The notes under the pieces are model-generated. The model was not told where the DNA came from. It ran no database searches and worked only from the letters and a program-made list of their open reading frames with translations. A stretch of 34,124 nucleotides of DNA from Palleronia sediminis. GTDB lineage: Bacteria > Pseudomonadota > Alphaproteobacteria > Rhodobacterales > Rhodobacteraceae. Positions 17,074 through 33,997 of the stretch are shown here, piece after piece. Positions within the stretch are counted from its first letter, which is position 1, and the number at the start of each line of letters is the position of its first letter. Position numbers and translations under genes: made by a program. Location: contig NZ_SNAA01000023.1 of NCBI RefSeq assembly GCF_004358695.1, forward strand, positions 1-34,124, in the 5' to 3' direction.

Positions 17074-17102
17074 TTGCGCCCGGTCCCGCGCGCGGCTAGA
17101 AC
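17074..17102 (+). promoter_or_regulatory. Possible promoter for nusG
   Basis: TTGCGC (17074-17079), 17 bases, TAGAAC (17097-17102), in the 146-base gap between secE and nusG. The -10 has four of six consensus matches. The pattern is like that before rpoZ. It may add transcription independent of secE. Confidence 0.33.
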
Positions 17103-17195
17103 GCGCGCGATTTCCCCCGGAGGCGCGCAAGGTCGACAAGCCGCGCGCCCCTTTTCGTTGGGGGGCCCGCAAAATCAGTCTGGAGCTCTCTACTC

Positions 17196-17729
17196 ATGGC
17201 GAAACGATGGTATTCGGTCAGCGTTCTGTCGAACTTCGAAAAGAAGATCGCCGAACAGATCCGCTCCGAAGTGGCCGAGAAGGGCCTTGAGGACGAGATC
17301 GACGAGGTTCTGGTCCCCACCGAAGAGGTGATCGAGGTCCGGCGCGGCAAGAAGGTCACGACCGAACGCCGCTTCATGCCCGGCTATGTGCTGGTGCACA
17401 TGGAGATGTCGGATCACGGCTATCACCTCATCAGCCAGATCAACCGCGTGACCGGCTTTCTCGGGCCGCAGGGGCGTCCGATGCCCATGCGCGATGCCGA
17501 GGTCGAGGCGATCCTCGGCCGCGTCCAGGAAGGCGAGGACGCGCCGCGCACGCTGATCTCCTACGATACGGGCGAGAAGGTGAAAGTGACCGACGGCCCG
17601 TTCGAGGGTTTCGACGGCACCGTCGAGGACGTGGACGAGGACAACCAGCGCCTCAAGGTCAGCGTCTCGATCTTTGGCCGGGCGACCCCGGTCGAACTGG
17701 AATACACTCAGGTCAGCAAGGAGATCTGA
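17196..17729 (+). CDS. nusG: Transcription termination/antitermination factor NusG
   Basis: Binds RNA polymerase to suppress pausing, and links it to Rho or to the leading ribosome through S10. The 177-residue protein has the NGN domain from '[19 protein letters not shown]' to about residue 110, including '[14 protein letters not shown]', which touches the polymerase clamp. The KOW domain runs from '[20 protein letters not shown]' to the end. The ATG at 17196 is the family start. Between its stop and rplK lie 115 bases with two hairpins, so a leader-type control of rplK follows. Confidence 0.97.
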   Translation: MAKRWYSVSVLSNFEKKIAEQIRSEVAEKGLEDEIDEVLVPTEEVIEVRRGKKVTTERRFMPGYVLVHMEMSDHGYHLISQINRVTGFLGPQGRPMPMRDAEVEAILGRVQEGEDAPRTLISYDTGEKVKVTDGPFEGFDGTVEDVDEDNQRLKVSVSIFGRATPVELEYTQVSKEI

Positions 17730-17780
17730 GCGTTCGACGCGGGAGCTGTGGCCCAAGGGGTGCAGCGAACCGCGGCAACC

Positions 17781-17823
17781 GCCCCCGCATGCCGGGGGCT
17801 TGTAGGGCGGGGCATGTCCCGCC
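17781..17823 (+). promoter_or_regulatory. rplKA leader with two hairpins
   Basis: Two adjacent GC-rich hairpins lie between nusG and rplK. The first pairs GCCCCCG (17781-17787) with CGGGGGC (17793-17799). The second pairs GGCGGG (17806-17811) with CCCGCC (17818-17823). Neither has a U-tract. In E. coli the rplKA leader is bound by L1 for feedback repression; these hairpins are in the right place, but I cannot recognise the L1 site itself. Confidence 0.45.
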
Positions 17824-17844
17824 GCGAACCGGAAGGAGGCCATC

Positions 17845-18270
17845 ATGGCCAAGAAGAAGATCGGCAGCCTCAAGCTGCAGGTGAAGGCGGGCCAAGCCAA
17901 TCCCAGCCCGCCCGTCGGCCCCGCGCTGGGTCAGCGCGGCATCAACATCATGGAGTTCTGCAAGGCGTTCAACGCCCGCACGCAGGACATGGAACCGGGC
18001 GCGCCCTGTCCCACCGTGATCACCTATTACCAGGACAAGTCCTTCACCATGGAGATCAAGACGCCGCCGGCGACTTATTTCCTCAAGAAGGCCGCCAAGA
18101 TCAATTCGGGCTCCAAGACGCCCTCGCGCGAGACGATCGGAACGATCACGGTCAAGCAGCTCCGCGAGATCGCCGAGGCGAAGATGAAGGACCTGAACGC
18201 CAATTCGGTCGAGCAGGCGATGAAGATCATCCTGGGCTCCGCGTCCTCCATGGGCATCGAGGTGAAATAA
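17845..18270 (+). CDS. rplK: 50S ribosomal protein L11
   Basis: Part of the GTPase-associated centre on 23S rRNA, and needed for the stringent response through uncharged tRNA sensing. The 141-residue protein has '[22 protein letters not shown]', the proline-rich N-terminal linker region, then '[20 protein letters not shown]' and the C-terminal RNA-binding part with '[21 protein letters not shown]' in outline. The ATG at 17845 has a strong GGAGG at 17834-17838. Only one base separates its stop from the rplA start, so L11 and L1 are made together. Confidence 0.98.
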   Translation: MAKKKIGSLKLQVKAGQANPSPPVGPALGQRGINIMEFCKAFNARTQDMEPGAPCPTVITYYQDKSFTMEIKTPPATYFLKKAAKINSGSKTPSRETIGTITVKQLREIAEAKMKDLNANSVEQAMKIILGSASSMGIEVK

Positions 18271-18271
18271 G

Positions 18272-18973
18272 ATGGCGAAACTCGGAAAACGCGCCCGCGC
18301 CGCTCGCGAAGCCGCCGCCGGCAAGGAAAACCTCACCGTCGAGGAGGCCGTCGCGCTGGTCAAAGGCAATGCGACCGCCAAGTTCGACGAGACGATCGAG
18401 ATCGCGATGAATCTCGGCGTCGATCCCCGCCACGCCGACCAGATGGTGCGCGGCACGGTCAACCTGCCCAACGGCACCGGCAAGACGGTGCGCGTGGCGG
18501 TGTTCGCCCGTGGCGAAAAGGCCGACGAGGCACAGGCCGCCGGGGCCGATATCGTCGGTGCCGAAGACCTGATGGAGCAGATCCAGAACGGCCAGATCAA
18601 TTTCGACCGCTGCATCGCCACGCCCGACATGATGCCGATCGTCGGCCGGCTGGGCAAGATCCTCGGCCCGCGCAACCTGATGCCGAACCCCAAGGTCGGC
18701 ACGGTGACGATGGACGTCAAGGAGGCCGTCGAGGCCGCCAAGGGCGGACAGGTTCAGTTCAAGGCCGAGAAGGCCGGGGTGATCCATGCCGGCATCGGCA
18801 AGGCGAGCTTCGACGAGGCCAAGCTGGTCGAGAACGTGCGCGCCTTTGTCGAGGCGGTGAGCCGCGCCAAGCCCGCGGGCGCCAAGGGGTCCTACATGAA
18901 GCAGGTCGCCCTGGCCTCGACCATGGGCCCCGGCGTCACCGTCGACGTGGCGAGCGCGACGGGCAACGCCTGA
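18272..18973 (+). CDS. rplA: 50S ribosomal protein L1
   Basis: Binds the L1 stalk of 23S rRNA near the E site; in E. coli it also represses its own operon by binding the leader mRNA. The 233-residue protein has the conserved '[24 protein letters not shown]' region in outline, the signature '[20 protein letters not shown]', and a C-terminal '[19 protein letters not shown]'. The length is normal. The ATG at 18272 lies one base after the rplK stop, with GAGGTGA inside the end of rplK as ribosome-binding site. A strong terminator follows 27 bases after its stop. Confidence 0.98.
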   Translation: MAKLGKRARAAREAAAGKENLTVEEAVALVKGNATAKFDETIEIAMNLGVDPRHADQMVRGTVNLPNGTGKTVRVAVFARGEKADEAQAAGADIVGAEDLMEQIQNGQINFDRCIATPDMMPIVGRLGKILGPRNLMPNPKVGTVTMDVKEAVEAAKGGQVQFKAEKAGVIHAGIGKASFDEAKLVENVRAFVEAVSRAKPAGAKGSYMKQVALASTMGPGVTVDVASATGNA

Positions 18974-19000
18974 TCGCATCGACCGCCGACAAGCCATGCG

Positions 19001-19031
19001 AAAGGGCGGCTCCAGACGGGCCGCCCTTTTT
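19001..19031 (+). terminator. Rho-independent terminator after rplA
   Basis: AAAGGGCGGC (19001-19010) pairs fully with GCCGCCCTTT (19020-19029) around a nine-base loop, and the run of five Ts (19027-19031) forms the tract. It should end the secE-nusG-rplKA transcript, so the genes beyond need their own promoter. Confidence 0.88.
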
Positions 19032-19078
19032 GCGTCCGGGCCGGGTGCCGTCCGGTCAGGGCTTGAGGCCCGGCGCGC

Positions 19079-19774
19079 ATGGCTTATTTCACCGCCCCGG
19101 ACTTAACCGATGAAAAGGGCGGGAGCGTGAAACAGGTCTGGGGGGCGACTCTCGGCGCATCGGTGGGTCTTGTCGCGATCGTCGCCATCTGGATGCAGAC
19201 CGGCGCCCCCGGCGGGCTGGCCAGCGAATCCGGGCCGCTCGAATGGTGGTCGTGGGTCTTGCTTGGCTGGGCGACGGTTCTGTGGCTGGTCAATACGCCA
19301 CCCCGCCGGTGGATCGCCTCCGCCTATGTGCCTTTCGTGCTTTTCACGCTCTTCCTGCGCGAATCGCCCTACGGCCCCTGGGTTTTCGATGAACAGGTGT
19401 TTGCCGCGCGTTTCTATACGGCCGAGGGCCTGTCGATCCGGTCCGTAGCGGGGGGGCTCTACGCGTTCTGGGCGGGGCTTGCCGTGATCTCGCTGATCCT
19501 GCGCGGCCCCGCGGCGCTGGCGGGGGCATGGGGCGCGCGCGCGCCGTGGTTCGTGATTTTCGTCGCCGCCGGATGCTGCGCGGTTGCCGCGCAACTGGCC
19601 GAAGCCCTGTCGGACGGGATATCGGCGCAGACCACGCTGCATGCGGCGCTCGTCCTCGTCGAAGAAGGGCTCGAGGCGGTATTCGCGCTGGGTCTGTTGA
19701 TCGCCGTCGCGCTCGGCACGGCGGTCGAGACGCGCCAGGCCCCGCGTTTCATGGCGCTGCGGTTGAAAGACTAG
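19079..19774 (+). CDS. Unrecognised integral membrane protein, six helices
   Basis: A 231-residue protein I do not recognise. Six hydrophobic segments are visible, near residues 18-39, 54-73, 79-95, 122-141, 152-172 and 186-213, with short connecting loops. The last segment contains '[15 protein letters not shown]', with three acidic residues within or beside a membrane helix, which is unusual. No transport, enzyme or signal-peptide motif is evident. The ATG at 19079 has GAGG ten bases upstream; an in-frame GTG at 19127 is another possible start. It lies between the rplA terminator and the rplJ leader, so it interrupts the usual ribosomal-protein cluster. Its composition is GC-rich like its neighbours, with a few more A/T-ending codons. 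Function unknown. Confidence 0.65.
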   Translation: MAYFTAPDLTDEKGGSVKQVWGATLGASVGLVAIVAIWMQTGAPGGLASESGPLEWWSWVLLGWATVLWLVNTPPRRWIASAYVPFVLFTLFLRESPYGPWVFDEQVFAARFYTAEGLSIRSVAGGLYAFWAGLAVISLILRGPAALAGAWGARAPWFVIFVAAGCCAVAAQLAEALSDGISAQTTLHAALVLVEEGLEAVFALGLLIAVALGTAVETRQAPRFMALRLKD

Positions 19775-20135
19775 TCAGGGCGCGCGGGGTTGTGCTAATC
19801 TGCCAAGGCTGCGGGCCGCATCAGGCCGCGACGCGCCCCGGACCGGTTTCGGACGGGGGCGCTCACGCTTTTATTTTCGCCCCGGCCCTTCACATCCTGC
19901 CTTCGACCCGGTAAGGGCCGTTCTCGCGGTCGCACTCGTGGTGCGTCCGCTCGTCCGAGACGGCGGGTGCGGGCTTGCCCACGTAAATCCTGCCCGAGAC
20001 GGGAAGAGACATTCTGATCAGCGCCGGTTTCGGGGCTTCAGGTGCGACGACCCGTTCGGACCGTATGGTCGGGCCGCTCATGGCCCGGCTGGACTGAGCC
20101 GGAGGGGTTGCCCCTCCAACACTTGGAGTGAAACT
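19775..20135 (+). promoter_or_regulatory. rplJL leader/intergenic region (361 bases)
   Basis: This gene-free stretch precedes rplJ. It should hold the rplJL promoter, since a terminator lies upstream, but I cannot pick a convincing one; the only AT-rich patch is around 19868-19877. A long structured leader is expected, because L10 (with L7/L12) represses its own translation by binding such leaders in other bacteria. The clearest element is a perfect stem GGAGGGG/CCCCTCC with a three-base loop (20101-20117), eight to eighteen bases before the rplJ ribosome-binding site. It has no U-tract and is more likely part of the translational switch than a terminator. Confidence 0.45.
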
Positions 20136-20654
20136 GTGGATAGAGCCCAGAAAGAGAAAGTGGTCGAGGAACTCGGCCAGATCTTCGAAAGCTCTGGCGT
20201 CGTGGTGGTTGCCCACTACGCGGGCCTCACGGTTGCCGAGATGCAGGACCTGCGCGCGCGTGCGCGCGATGCGAACGGGTCCGTGCGTGTTGCCAAGAAC
20301 AGGCTTGCCAAGATTGCCCTCGAGGGAAAGCAGATCGCCGATATCGCCGATCTCCTGACGGGCATGACCGTCCTGACCTATTCCGAAGATCCCGTGGCGG
20401 CCGCCAAGGTCGCGCAGGATTTTGCCAAGGAGAATCAGAAATTCGTGATTCTCGGCGGCGCGATGGGCGAGACGAAGCTGGACACCGCCGGTGTCGAGTC
20501 GGTCGCGAAGATGCCCAGCCGCGAGGAGCTTATCGCTTCGATCGTGGGCTGCATCGCCGCTCCGGCCTCGAATATCGCGGGGGCGGTCGGCGCGCCGGCA
20601 AGCAATATCGCAAGCATCCTCTCGACAATCGAGGAAAGGGCGGAAGCCGCCTGA
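20136..20654 (+). CDS. rplJ: 50S ribosomal protein L10
   Basis: Forms the base of the ribosomal stalk and carries the L7/L12 dimers. The 172-residue protein begins '[20 protein letters not shown]', has the rRNA-binding '[21 protein letters not shown]' region, '[13 protein letters not shown]' and a helical C-terminus '[16 protein letters not shown]' that binds L7/L12. I chose the GTG at 20136 because GGAG lies at 20125-20128 and the family N-terminus starts here; the frame further upstream is leader. The gene is followed by rplL after 66 bases. Confidence 0.95.
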   Translation: MDRAQKEKVVEELGQIFESSGVVVVAHYAGLTVAEMQDLRARARDANGSVRVAKNRLAKIALEGKQIADIADLLTGMTVLTYSEDPVAAAKVAQDFAKENQKFVILGGAMGETKLDTAGVESVAKMPSREELIASIVGCIAAPASNIAGAVGAPASNIASILSTIEERAEAA

Positions 20655-20720
20655 TCCTGTGGGGCGCGCGGGTTGTAACCCGAGGCGTTGGAACACATCT
20701 AGCACGAACGGAAGTTAGAA

Positions 20721-21101
20721 ATGGCTGATCTTAAGAAACTCGCCGAAGAGATCGTGGGTCTTACCCTTCTGGAAGCCCAGGAACTCAAGACCATCCTCAA
20801 GGACGAATACGGCATCGAACCCGCCGCCGGCGGCGCGGTGATGATGGCCGGCCCCGCGGGCGACGCCGGTGGCGCCGCTGCCGAGGAGCAGACCGAGTTC
20901 GACGTGATCCTGAAGAGCGCCGGTGCGCAGAAGATCAACGTCATCAAGGAAGTCCGCGCGATCACCGGGCTGGGCCTGAAAGAGGCCAAGGAGCTGGTCG
21001 AGGCCGGCGGCAAGCCCGTGAAGGAGCAGGTCTCGAAGGAAGAGGCCGAAGAGCTGAAGTCGAAGCTCGAGGCCGCTGGTGCCGAGATCGAGCTGAAGTG
21101 A
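20721..21101 (+). CDS. rplL: 50S ribosomal protein L7/L12
   Basis: The multi-copy stalk protein that recruits and stimulates translation GTPases such as EF-G and EF-Tu, both encoded near the end of this window. The 126-residue protein has the dimerising N-terminal domain ('[21 protein letters not shown]' in outline), an Ala/Gly-rich flexible hinge (about 36-53) and the C-terminal domain from '[20 protein letters not shown]' to '[11 protein letters not shown]'. The ATG at 20721 has GGAAG upstream. A 240-base spacer with three hairpins separates it from rpoB. Confidence 0.97.
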   Translation: MADLKKLAEEIVGLTLLEAQELKTILKDEYGIEPAAGGAVMMAGPAGDAGGAAAEEQTEFDVILKSAGAQKINVIKEVRAITGLGLKEAKELVEAGGKPVKEQVSKEEAEELKSKLEAAGAEIELK

Positions 21102-21110
21102 TCGCGACAT

Positions 21111-21212
21111 CCGGGGGCGACGGCCCCCGGTAGTCTGCCTGAGATGACCGGCTCCGGGGAAATCCCGGTGCCGGTTCCCGCGTCTCGGCAAGGGCCTTTC
21201 ACCGGCCCTTGC
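21111..21212 (+). promoter_or_regulatory. Three tandem hairpins between rplL and rpoB
   Basis: Hairpin A: CCGGGGGC (21111-21118) with GCCCCCGG (21123-21130), four-base loop. Hairpin B: ACCGGC-T-CCGGG (21147-21158) with CCCGG-T-GCCGGT (21164-21175), eleven pairs and one T-T mismatch, five-base loop. Hairpin C: GCAAGGGCC (21188-21196) with GGCCCTTGC (21204-21212), seven-base loop. None has a U-tract. In E. coli the same gap holds a partial attenuator and an RNase III site that set the ratio of ribosomal protein to polymerase. Attenuation, processing or mRNA stabilisation would fit here. Confidence 0.6.
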
Positions 21213-21341
21213 CCAGGTGCGGGTTCGGATCGGGTGGTTGCCTGTGGGACGGCGACCAAGGATTGATCCGACCCACCGTTTTCTGAGAGGCGCCGCCCGT
21301 CCCAGGGGTGCGCGCCTTGAGAAAGAAGGATGCACTCCTCC

Positions 21342-25487
<4,146 letters not shown>

Positions 25488-25581
25488 CCTCGGCGCGGGA
25501 GGGTTTCGCCCGAGCCCTCCCGATTCCTTTCCCCGAGGGGCCCGTCCCCTCGGCACGCACCCTTTTTCGCAAGGACGAACG

Positions 25582-29811
<4,230 letters not shown>

Positions 29812-29834
29812 GCGGCCCTCGTCACGATCACGGG

Positions 29835-29859
29835 AAACGGCGCCTTCGGGCGCCGTTTT
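29835..29859 (+). terminator. Rho-independent terminator after rpoC
   Basis: AAACGGCGCC (29835-29844) pairs with GGCGCCGTTT (29849-29858) around a stable TTCG tetraloop, ending in four Ts (29856-29859). It lies 23 bases after the rpoC stop and closes the rplJL-rpoBC transcript. Confidence 0.85.
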
Positions 29860-30174
29860 CGCCCTTGGTCCGGGCGGGCGCGGGTCGCACCCGGCACGGG
29901 CCGCGGGGGCCGGGCGGGGCGGTTGACACCCCCCGCGACTCCTTCTATACGGCCGCGAACCGCGCGACCGGGGACCGTCCCGAGCCGGTGCAAACATTGA
30001 TGGAAGTGGTCATGATCCGGGCCTTGCGGGCCCCGATCCTCTGGATGCCAGCCGCGTGGTCGCACCGACCCATGCGGTGTTTGCGTTTTGCGGACGCGCG
30101 AGGCGCAGGAAGATTGAACCGGGGTGCGCGCGCCCCTGAGGAACAAGTGTTGCAACACGGGGAATGAAACCGGA
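29860..30174 (+). other. Gene-free stretch and leader of the str operon
   Basis: After the terminator come about 60 GC-rich bases, then a near-consensus promoter (29923-29951, separate entry) and roughly 215 bases of leader before rpsL. Within the leader, GTGTTGCAACAC (30147-30158) is a perfect 12-base palindrome just before the rpsL ribosome-binding region, and GGGG/CCCC flank GC repeats at 30121-30136. I see no small ORF with a good ribosome-binding site. In E. coli, S7 controls this operon from the rpsL-rpsG gap; here that gap is only 12 bases, so control could instead act in this leader. Confidence 0.5.
29923..29951 (+). promoter_or_regulatory. Strong sigma-70 promoter for rpsL-rpsG-fusA-tuf
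   Basis: A perfect TTGACA (29923-29928), a 17-base spacer and TATACG (29946-29951; four of six, including TATA). This is the best promoter match I found in the window, as expected for a highly expressed operon. The start site would be near 29958. Confidence 0.8.
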
Positions 30175-30546
30175 ATGCCAACGATCCAGCAGCTGATCCG
30201 CAAGCCGCGGCAGCCGAAAGTCAAACGCTCCAAGTCCATGCATCTCGAAGGATGCCCGCAAAAGCGCGGCGTCTGCACGCGTGTCTACACCACGACGCCG
30301 AAAAAGCCGAACTCGGCCATGCGGAAGGTCGCCAAGGTGCGCCTGACCAACGGCTTCGAGGTCATCAGCTACATTCCGGGCGAGAGCCACAACCTTCAGG
30401 AGCACTCGGTGGTCCTGATCCGCGGCGGCCGCGTCAAGGACCTTCCCGGCGTGCGCTACCACATCCTGCGCGGTGTGCTCGACACCCAGGGCGTGAAGGA
30501 TCGTCGCCAGCGCCGTTCGAAATATGGCGCCAAGCGCCCGAAATAA
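30175..30546 (+). CDS. rpsL: 30S ribosomal protein S12
   Basis: Part of the decoding centre; controls accuracy and is the target region for streptomycin resistance. The 123-residue protein is of normal length, with '[14 protein letters not shown]' at the start, '[18 protein letters not shown]' and '[17 protein letters not shown]'. K43 and K88 (E. coli K42 and K87) are wild-type, so no streptomycin-resistance change is seen. The ATG at 30175 is the family start; the frame upstream is leader. rpsG follows after 12 bases. Confidence 0.98.
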   Translation: MPTIQQLIRKPRQPKVKRSKSMHLEGCPQKRGVCTRVYTTTPKKPNSAMRKVAKVRLTNGFEVISYIPGESHNLQEHSVVLIRGGRVKDLPGVRYHILRGVLDTQGVKDRRQRRSKYGAKRPK

Positions 30547-30558
30547 GAGGAACGTCAG

Positions 30559-31029
30559 ATGTCCCGTCGTCACGCCGCCGAAAAGCGCGAGATCCTGCCC
30601 GACGCCAAGTTCGGCGACAAGATCGTCACCAAGTTCATGAACAACCTCATGGTCGACGGCAAGAAAGCCGTCGCCGAGCGGATCGTCTACAACGCGTTCG
30701 AGCGCGTCGAGGGCAAGCTCAAGAAGAGCCCCGTCGAGGTGTTCCACGAGGGTCTCGACAACATCAAGCCCTCGGTCGAGGTCCGCTCGCGCCGGGTCGG
30801 CGGTGCCACCTACCAGGTGCCGGTCGAGGTGCGCCCCGAGCGGCGCGAGGCGCTGGCCCTGCGCTGGCTCATCGACGCCTGCCGCAAGCGCAACGAGAAC
30901 ACCATGGAAGAGCGCCTTGCCGCCGAGATGATCGACGCGGTCAACGGCCGCGGCTCGGCCGTGAAAAAGCGCGAAGACACCCACAAGATGGCCGACGCCA
31001 ACAAGGCGTTCAGCCACTACCGCTGGTAA
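30559..31029 (+). CDS. rpsG: 30S ribosomal protein S7
   Basis: Organises the 3' domain of 16S rRNA and contacts the E-site tRNA; in E. coli it is also the translational repressor of the str operon. The 156-residue protein has '[20 protein letters not shown]', '[20 protein letters not shown]' and '[20 protein letters not shown]', all standard. The ATG at 30559 has AGAGGAA at 30546-30552, spaced by six bases. fusA follows after 38 bases. Confidence 0.98.
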   Translation: MSRRHAAEKREILPDAKFGDKIVTKFMNNLMVDGKKAVAERIVYNAFERVEGKLKKSPVEVFHEGLDNIKPSVEVRSRRVGGATYQVPVEVRPERREALALRWLIDACRKRNENTMEERLAAEMIDAVNGRGSAVKKREDTHKMADANKAFSHYRW

Positions 31030-31067
31030 TCCGGCCGGCGGCCCAGACCCTTACGAGGACGCATTTC

Positions 31068-33209
31068 ATGCCCCGCGACTATTCGCTCTCCCGCTACCGC
31101 AATTTCGGCATCATGGCCCATATCGATGCCGGCAAGACCACCTGCACCGAGCGCATCCTGTTCTACACCGGCAAGTCGCACAAGATGGGCGAAACCCATG
31201 AGGGTGCGTCCACGATGGACTGGATGGAGCAGGAGCAGGAGCGGGGCATCACGATCACCTCGGCCGCGACGACCACCACCTGGTTCCGCACCGAGGACGG
31301 CAAGAACCCGACGGGCATCTACGGCGACACGCCGACCGAGGCCTCGTTCCGGTTCAACATCATCGACACCCCCGGTCACGTCGACTTCACCATCGAGGTC
31401 GAGCGGTCGCTGGCCGTTCTCGACGGCGCGGTTGCCGTTCTCGATGCCAATGCCGGCGTCGAGCCGCAGACCGAAACCGTGTGGCGCCAGGCCGACCGTT
31501 ACAAGGTCCCGCGGGTCGTTTTCGTCAACAAGATGGACAAGATCGGCGCCGATTTCGACAATTGCGTGCGCATGATCAAGGACCGGACGGGGGCGACCCC
31601 CGCTCCGATCCAGCTTCCCATCGGGTCCGAGGACAATCTCGAGGGGATCGTCGATCTCGTCGAGATGAAGGAATGGGTCTGGAAGGGCGAGGATCTCGGC
31701 GCGAGCTGGATCGTCCAGGACGTGCGCGACGAGCTGCGCGACCGCGCCGAATCCATGCGCGCCGAGCTCATCGAGCTTGCCGTCGAGATGGATGACGACG
31801 CGATGGAGGCCTATCTCGAGGGCAACGAGCCCGACGCCCCCAAGCTGCGCGAACTGATCCGCAAGGGCACGCTGTCGATGTCCTTCGTGCCGGTGCTGGC
31901 CGGGTCGGCCTTCAAGAACAAGGGCGTGCAGCCCCTGCTCAACGCCGTCATCGACTATCTGCCCGGCCCGCTCGACGTTCCGGCCTACATGGGCTTCTCG
32001 CCCGATGACGAGACCGAGACGCGCAACATCGCCCGCCACGCGGATGATGACGAGCCTTTCTCGGCGCTGGCCTTCAAGATCATGAACGACCCCTTCGTGG
32101 GTTCGCTGACCTTTACCCGCATCTATTCGGGCAAGCTGGCCAAGGGCGATTCGGTCCTGAACACCACCAAGGGCCGCAAGGAACGCATCGGCCGCATGAT
32201 GATGATGCACTCGAACAACCGCGAAGAGATCGACGCGGCCTTCGCAGGGGACATCATCGCGCTGGCCGGTCTCAAGGACACGACCACGGGCGACACCCTG
32301 TCGGACCCGCAAAAACAGGTCGTTCTGGAAACCATGAGTTTCCCCGACCCGGTGATCGAGATCGCGGTCGAGCCCAAGACCAAGGCCGACCAGGAAAAGA
32401 TGTCGGCGGGCCTCCAGCGCCTTGCCGCCGAGGATCCTTCCTTCCGCGTCGAGACCGACCTGGAATCGGGCCAGACGATCATGAAGGGCATGGGCGAGCT
32501 TCACCTCGACATCCTCATCGACCGTCTCAAGCGCGAGTTCAAGGTCGAGGCGAATATCGGCGCGCCGCAGGTGGCTTATCGCGAGACGGTCTCGAAAGAG
32601 GCCGAGATCACCTATACCCACAAGAAGCAGTCGGGCGGTTCGGGCCAGTTCGCCGAGGTCAAGCTTGTGATCTCGCCGACCGAACCCGGCGAAGGCTACT
32701 CCTTCGAAAGCCGGATCGTCGGTGGCTCGGTGCCCAAGGAATACATCCCCGGCGTCGAAAAGGGCATCAAGTCGGTCATGGATAGCGGCCCGCTGGCCGG
32801 TTTCCCGGTCATCGACTTCAAGGTGGCGCTGGTCGACGGCAAGTTCCACGACGTCGACTCGTCGGTCCTGGCCTTCGAGATCGCGGCCCGGATGGGGATG
32901 CGCGAAGGCATGAAGAAGGCCGGCGCCAAGCTGCTCGAGCCGATCATGAAGGTTGAGGTCGTGACGCCCGAGGATTACACGGGCGGCATCATCGGCGACC
33001 TGACGTCGCGGCGCGGCATGGTGCAGGGGCAGGACACGCGCGGCAACGCGATCGTGATCAACGCCTTCGTGCCGCTGGCCAACATGTTCGGCTACATCAA
33101 CACGCTGCGCTCGATGTCCTCGGGCCGTGCGCAGTTCACGATGCTGTTCGATCACTACGAGCCGGTTCCGCAGAACATCTCGGAAGAGATCCAGGCGAAA
33201 TTCGCCTGA
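31068..33209 (+). CDS. fusA: Elongation factor G
   Basis: GTPase that drives translocation of tRNA and mRNA on the ribosome. The 713-residue protein has G1 'AHIDAGKT' (17-24), switch II 'DTPGH' (100-104) and G4 'NKMD' (154-157), followed by domains II to V. Domain IV begins around '[20 protein letters not shown]'. Between the switch I region and DTPGH there is a longer loop ('[20 protein letters not shown]', 75-94) than in E. coli, which I believe is common in alphaproteobacteria. The ATG at 31068 has GAGGA at 31055-31059; the frame upstream overlaps rpsG. tuf does not follow directly: another gene lies between. Confidence 0.98.
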   Translation: MPRDYSLSRYRNFGIMAHIDAGKTTCTERILFYTGKSHKMGETHEGASTMDWMEQEQERGITITSAATTTTWFRTEDGKNPTGIYGDTPTEASFRFNIIDTPGHVDFTIEVERSLAVLDGAVAVLDANAGVEPQTETVWRQADRYKVPRVVFVNKMDKIGADFDNCVRMIKDRTGATPAPIQLPIGSEDNLEGIVDLVEMKEWVWKGEDLGASWIVQDVRDELRDRAESMRAELIELAVEMDDDAMEAYLEGNEPDAPKLRELIRKGTLSMSFVPVLAGSAFKNKGVQPLLNAVIDYLPGPLDVPAYMGFSPDDETETRNIARHADDDEPFSALAFKIMNDPFVGSLTFTRIYSGKLAKGDSVLNTTKGRKERIGRMMMMHSNNREEIDAAFAGDIIALAGLKDTTTGDTLSDPQKQVVLETMSFPDPVIEIAVEPKTKADQEKMSAGLQRLAAEDPSFRVETDLESGQTIMKGMGELHLDILIDRLKREFKVEANIGAPQVAYRETVSKEAEITYTHKKQSGGSGQFAEVKLVISPTEPGEGYSFESRIVGGSVPKEYIPGVEKGIKSVMDSGPLAGFPVIDFKVALVDGKFHDVDSSVLAFEIAARMGMREGMKKAGAKLLEPIMKVEVVTPEDYTGGIIGDLTSRRGMVQGQDTRGNAIVINAFVPLANMFGYINTLRSMSSGRAQFTMLFDHYEPVPQNISEEIQAKFA

Positions 33210-33230
33210 ACCGACTGCTGGGGCGTTGAA

Positions 33231-33884
33231 ATGGGCGTTCATATCGACAAGTTCGGACTGTCCTATTTCAGCGTCCCCAAGGTCGCCTGTTCCTCGCTGA
33301 AACACTTCCTGTTTCAGATCGAGAACGGGTTCGCGTTTCGGAACTTCTGGGCCAACGGCAAGTACTACACGATCCACAACGTCTGCTACTCGTCGCGTCC
33401 GTTCGAAAAGGAAAAGGCCCTCGTCGGGAAGGACAAGTTCACCTTTGCCGTGGTGCGCGATCCGGTATCGCGGTTCATCTCGGCCTACCGCGACAAGGTC
33501 GCGGGGCGGTGCATCGCCCCAGCCCGCGATCTGACGGATCGGGATCGCGACAACGGCATGGTGCCCGAGCCCGATCTCGGGACTTTCGTCGCCAACCTGG
33601 AACGGTATCGCGACTTGTCCCCCGAGGTTCGTCGGCATACTGAGCCGATGACCTTCTACCTCGGGACGGACCCGGCGTTCTTCGATCGCATCTACGGAAT
33701 GCGCGAGTTGGACGAGGTGGTGGAGGATGTGCGGCAAAGGGTCGGTGGAACGGTCCCCGCCCTGCCGCATCGCAACGCAAGCACGCCGCCCGAGGGCGGC
33801 GCGCAGGATCTTTCGGATCGGCAGGATGCCGCGGTCCGCAACTACTATGCCGAGGATTATCGGATTTTCGGCGCCTGGGTTTGA
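33231..33884 (+). CDS. Sulfotransferase-like protein inserted between fusA and tuf
   Basis: A 217-residue protein with the two PAPS-binding signatures of the sulfotransferase 2 type. 'VPKVACSSLKHFLF' (15-28) is the 5'-phosphosulfate loop, and 'VVRDPVSRFISAYRDKV' (74-90) holds the 3'-phosphate-binding R and S. Towards the end, 'RHTEPMTFYLG' and 'YYAEDYRIFGAW' match the usual tail of such enzymes. It would move a sulfo group from PAPS to a carbohydrate or other acceptor, which cannot be predicted. It starts 21 bases after fusA with only a weak ribosome-binding site and has no visible promoter, so it is probably read from the str promoter. Its codons are less GC-biased than those of fusA, which suggests later acquisition. 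No signal peptide is seen. Confidence 0.8.
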   Translation: MGVHIDKFGLSYFSVPKVACSSLKHFLFQIENGFAFRNFWANGKYYTIHNVCYSSRPFEKEKALVGKDKFTFAVVRDPVSRFISAYRDKVAGRCIAPARDLTDRDRDNGMVPEPDLGTFVANLERYRDLSPEVRRHTEPMTFYLGTDPAFFDRIYGMRELDEVVEDVRQRVGGTVPALPHRNASTPPEGGAQDLSDRQDAAVRNYYAEDYRIFGAWV

Positions 33885-33937
33885 CGGCGCCCCGATGAAC
33901 AGGGCGGAACCGGGACACCCCGACGGGGCGATCCGGG

Positions 33938-33947
33938 CACCGCGGTG
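33938..33947. repeat. 10-base palindrome before tuf
   Basis: CACCGCGGTG is a perfect palindrome in the 113-base gap between the sulfotransferase-like gene and tuf. It may be chance in such GC-rich DNA. No promoter is evident in this gap. Confidence 0.3.
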
Positions 33948-33997
33948 AAGCAGGAACATGCTCGCGGTCCGCCGGGGCGAAGAGAGAAGGAAAGAAG

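Noticed and set aside
20101-20117. Hairpin GGAGGGG/CCCCTCC as a terminator before rplJ
   Set aside because: No T-run follows it, and rplJ starts 19 bases later, so termination here would silence the operon; kept as part of the leader.
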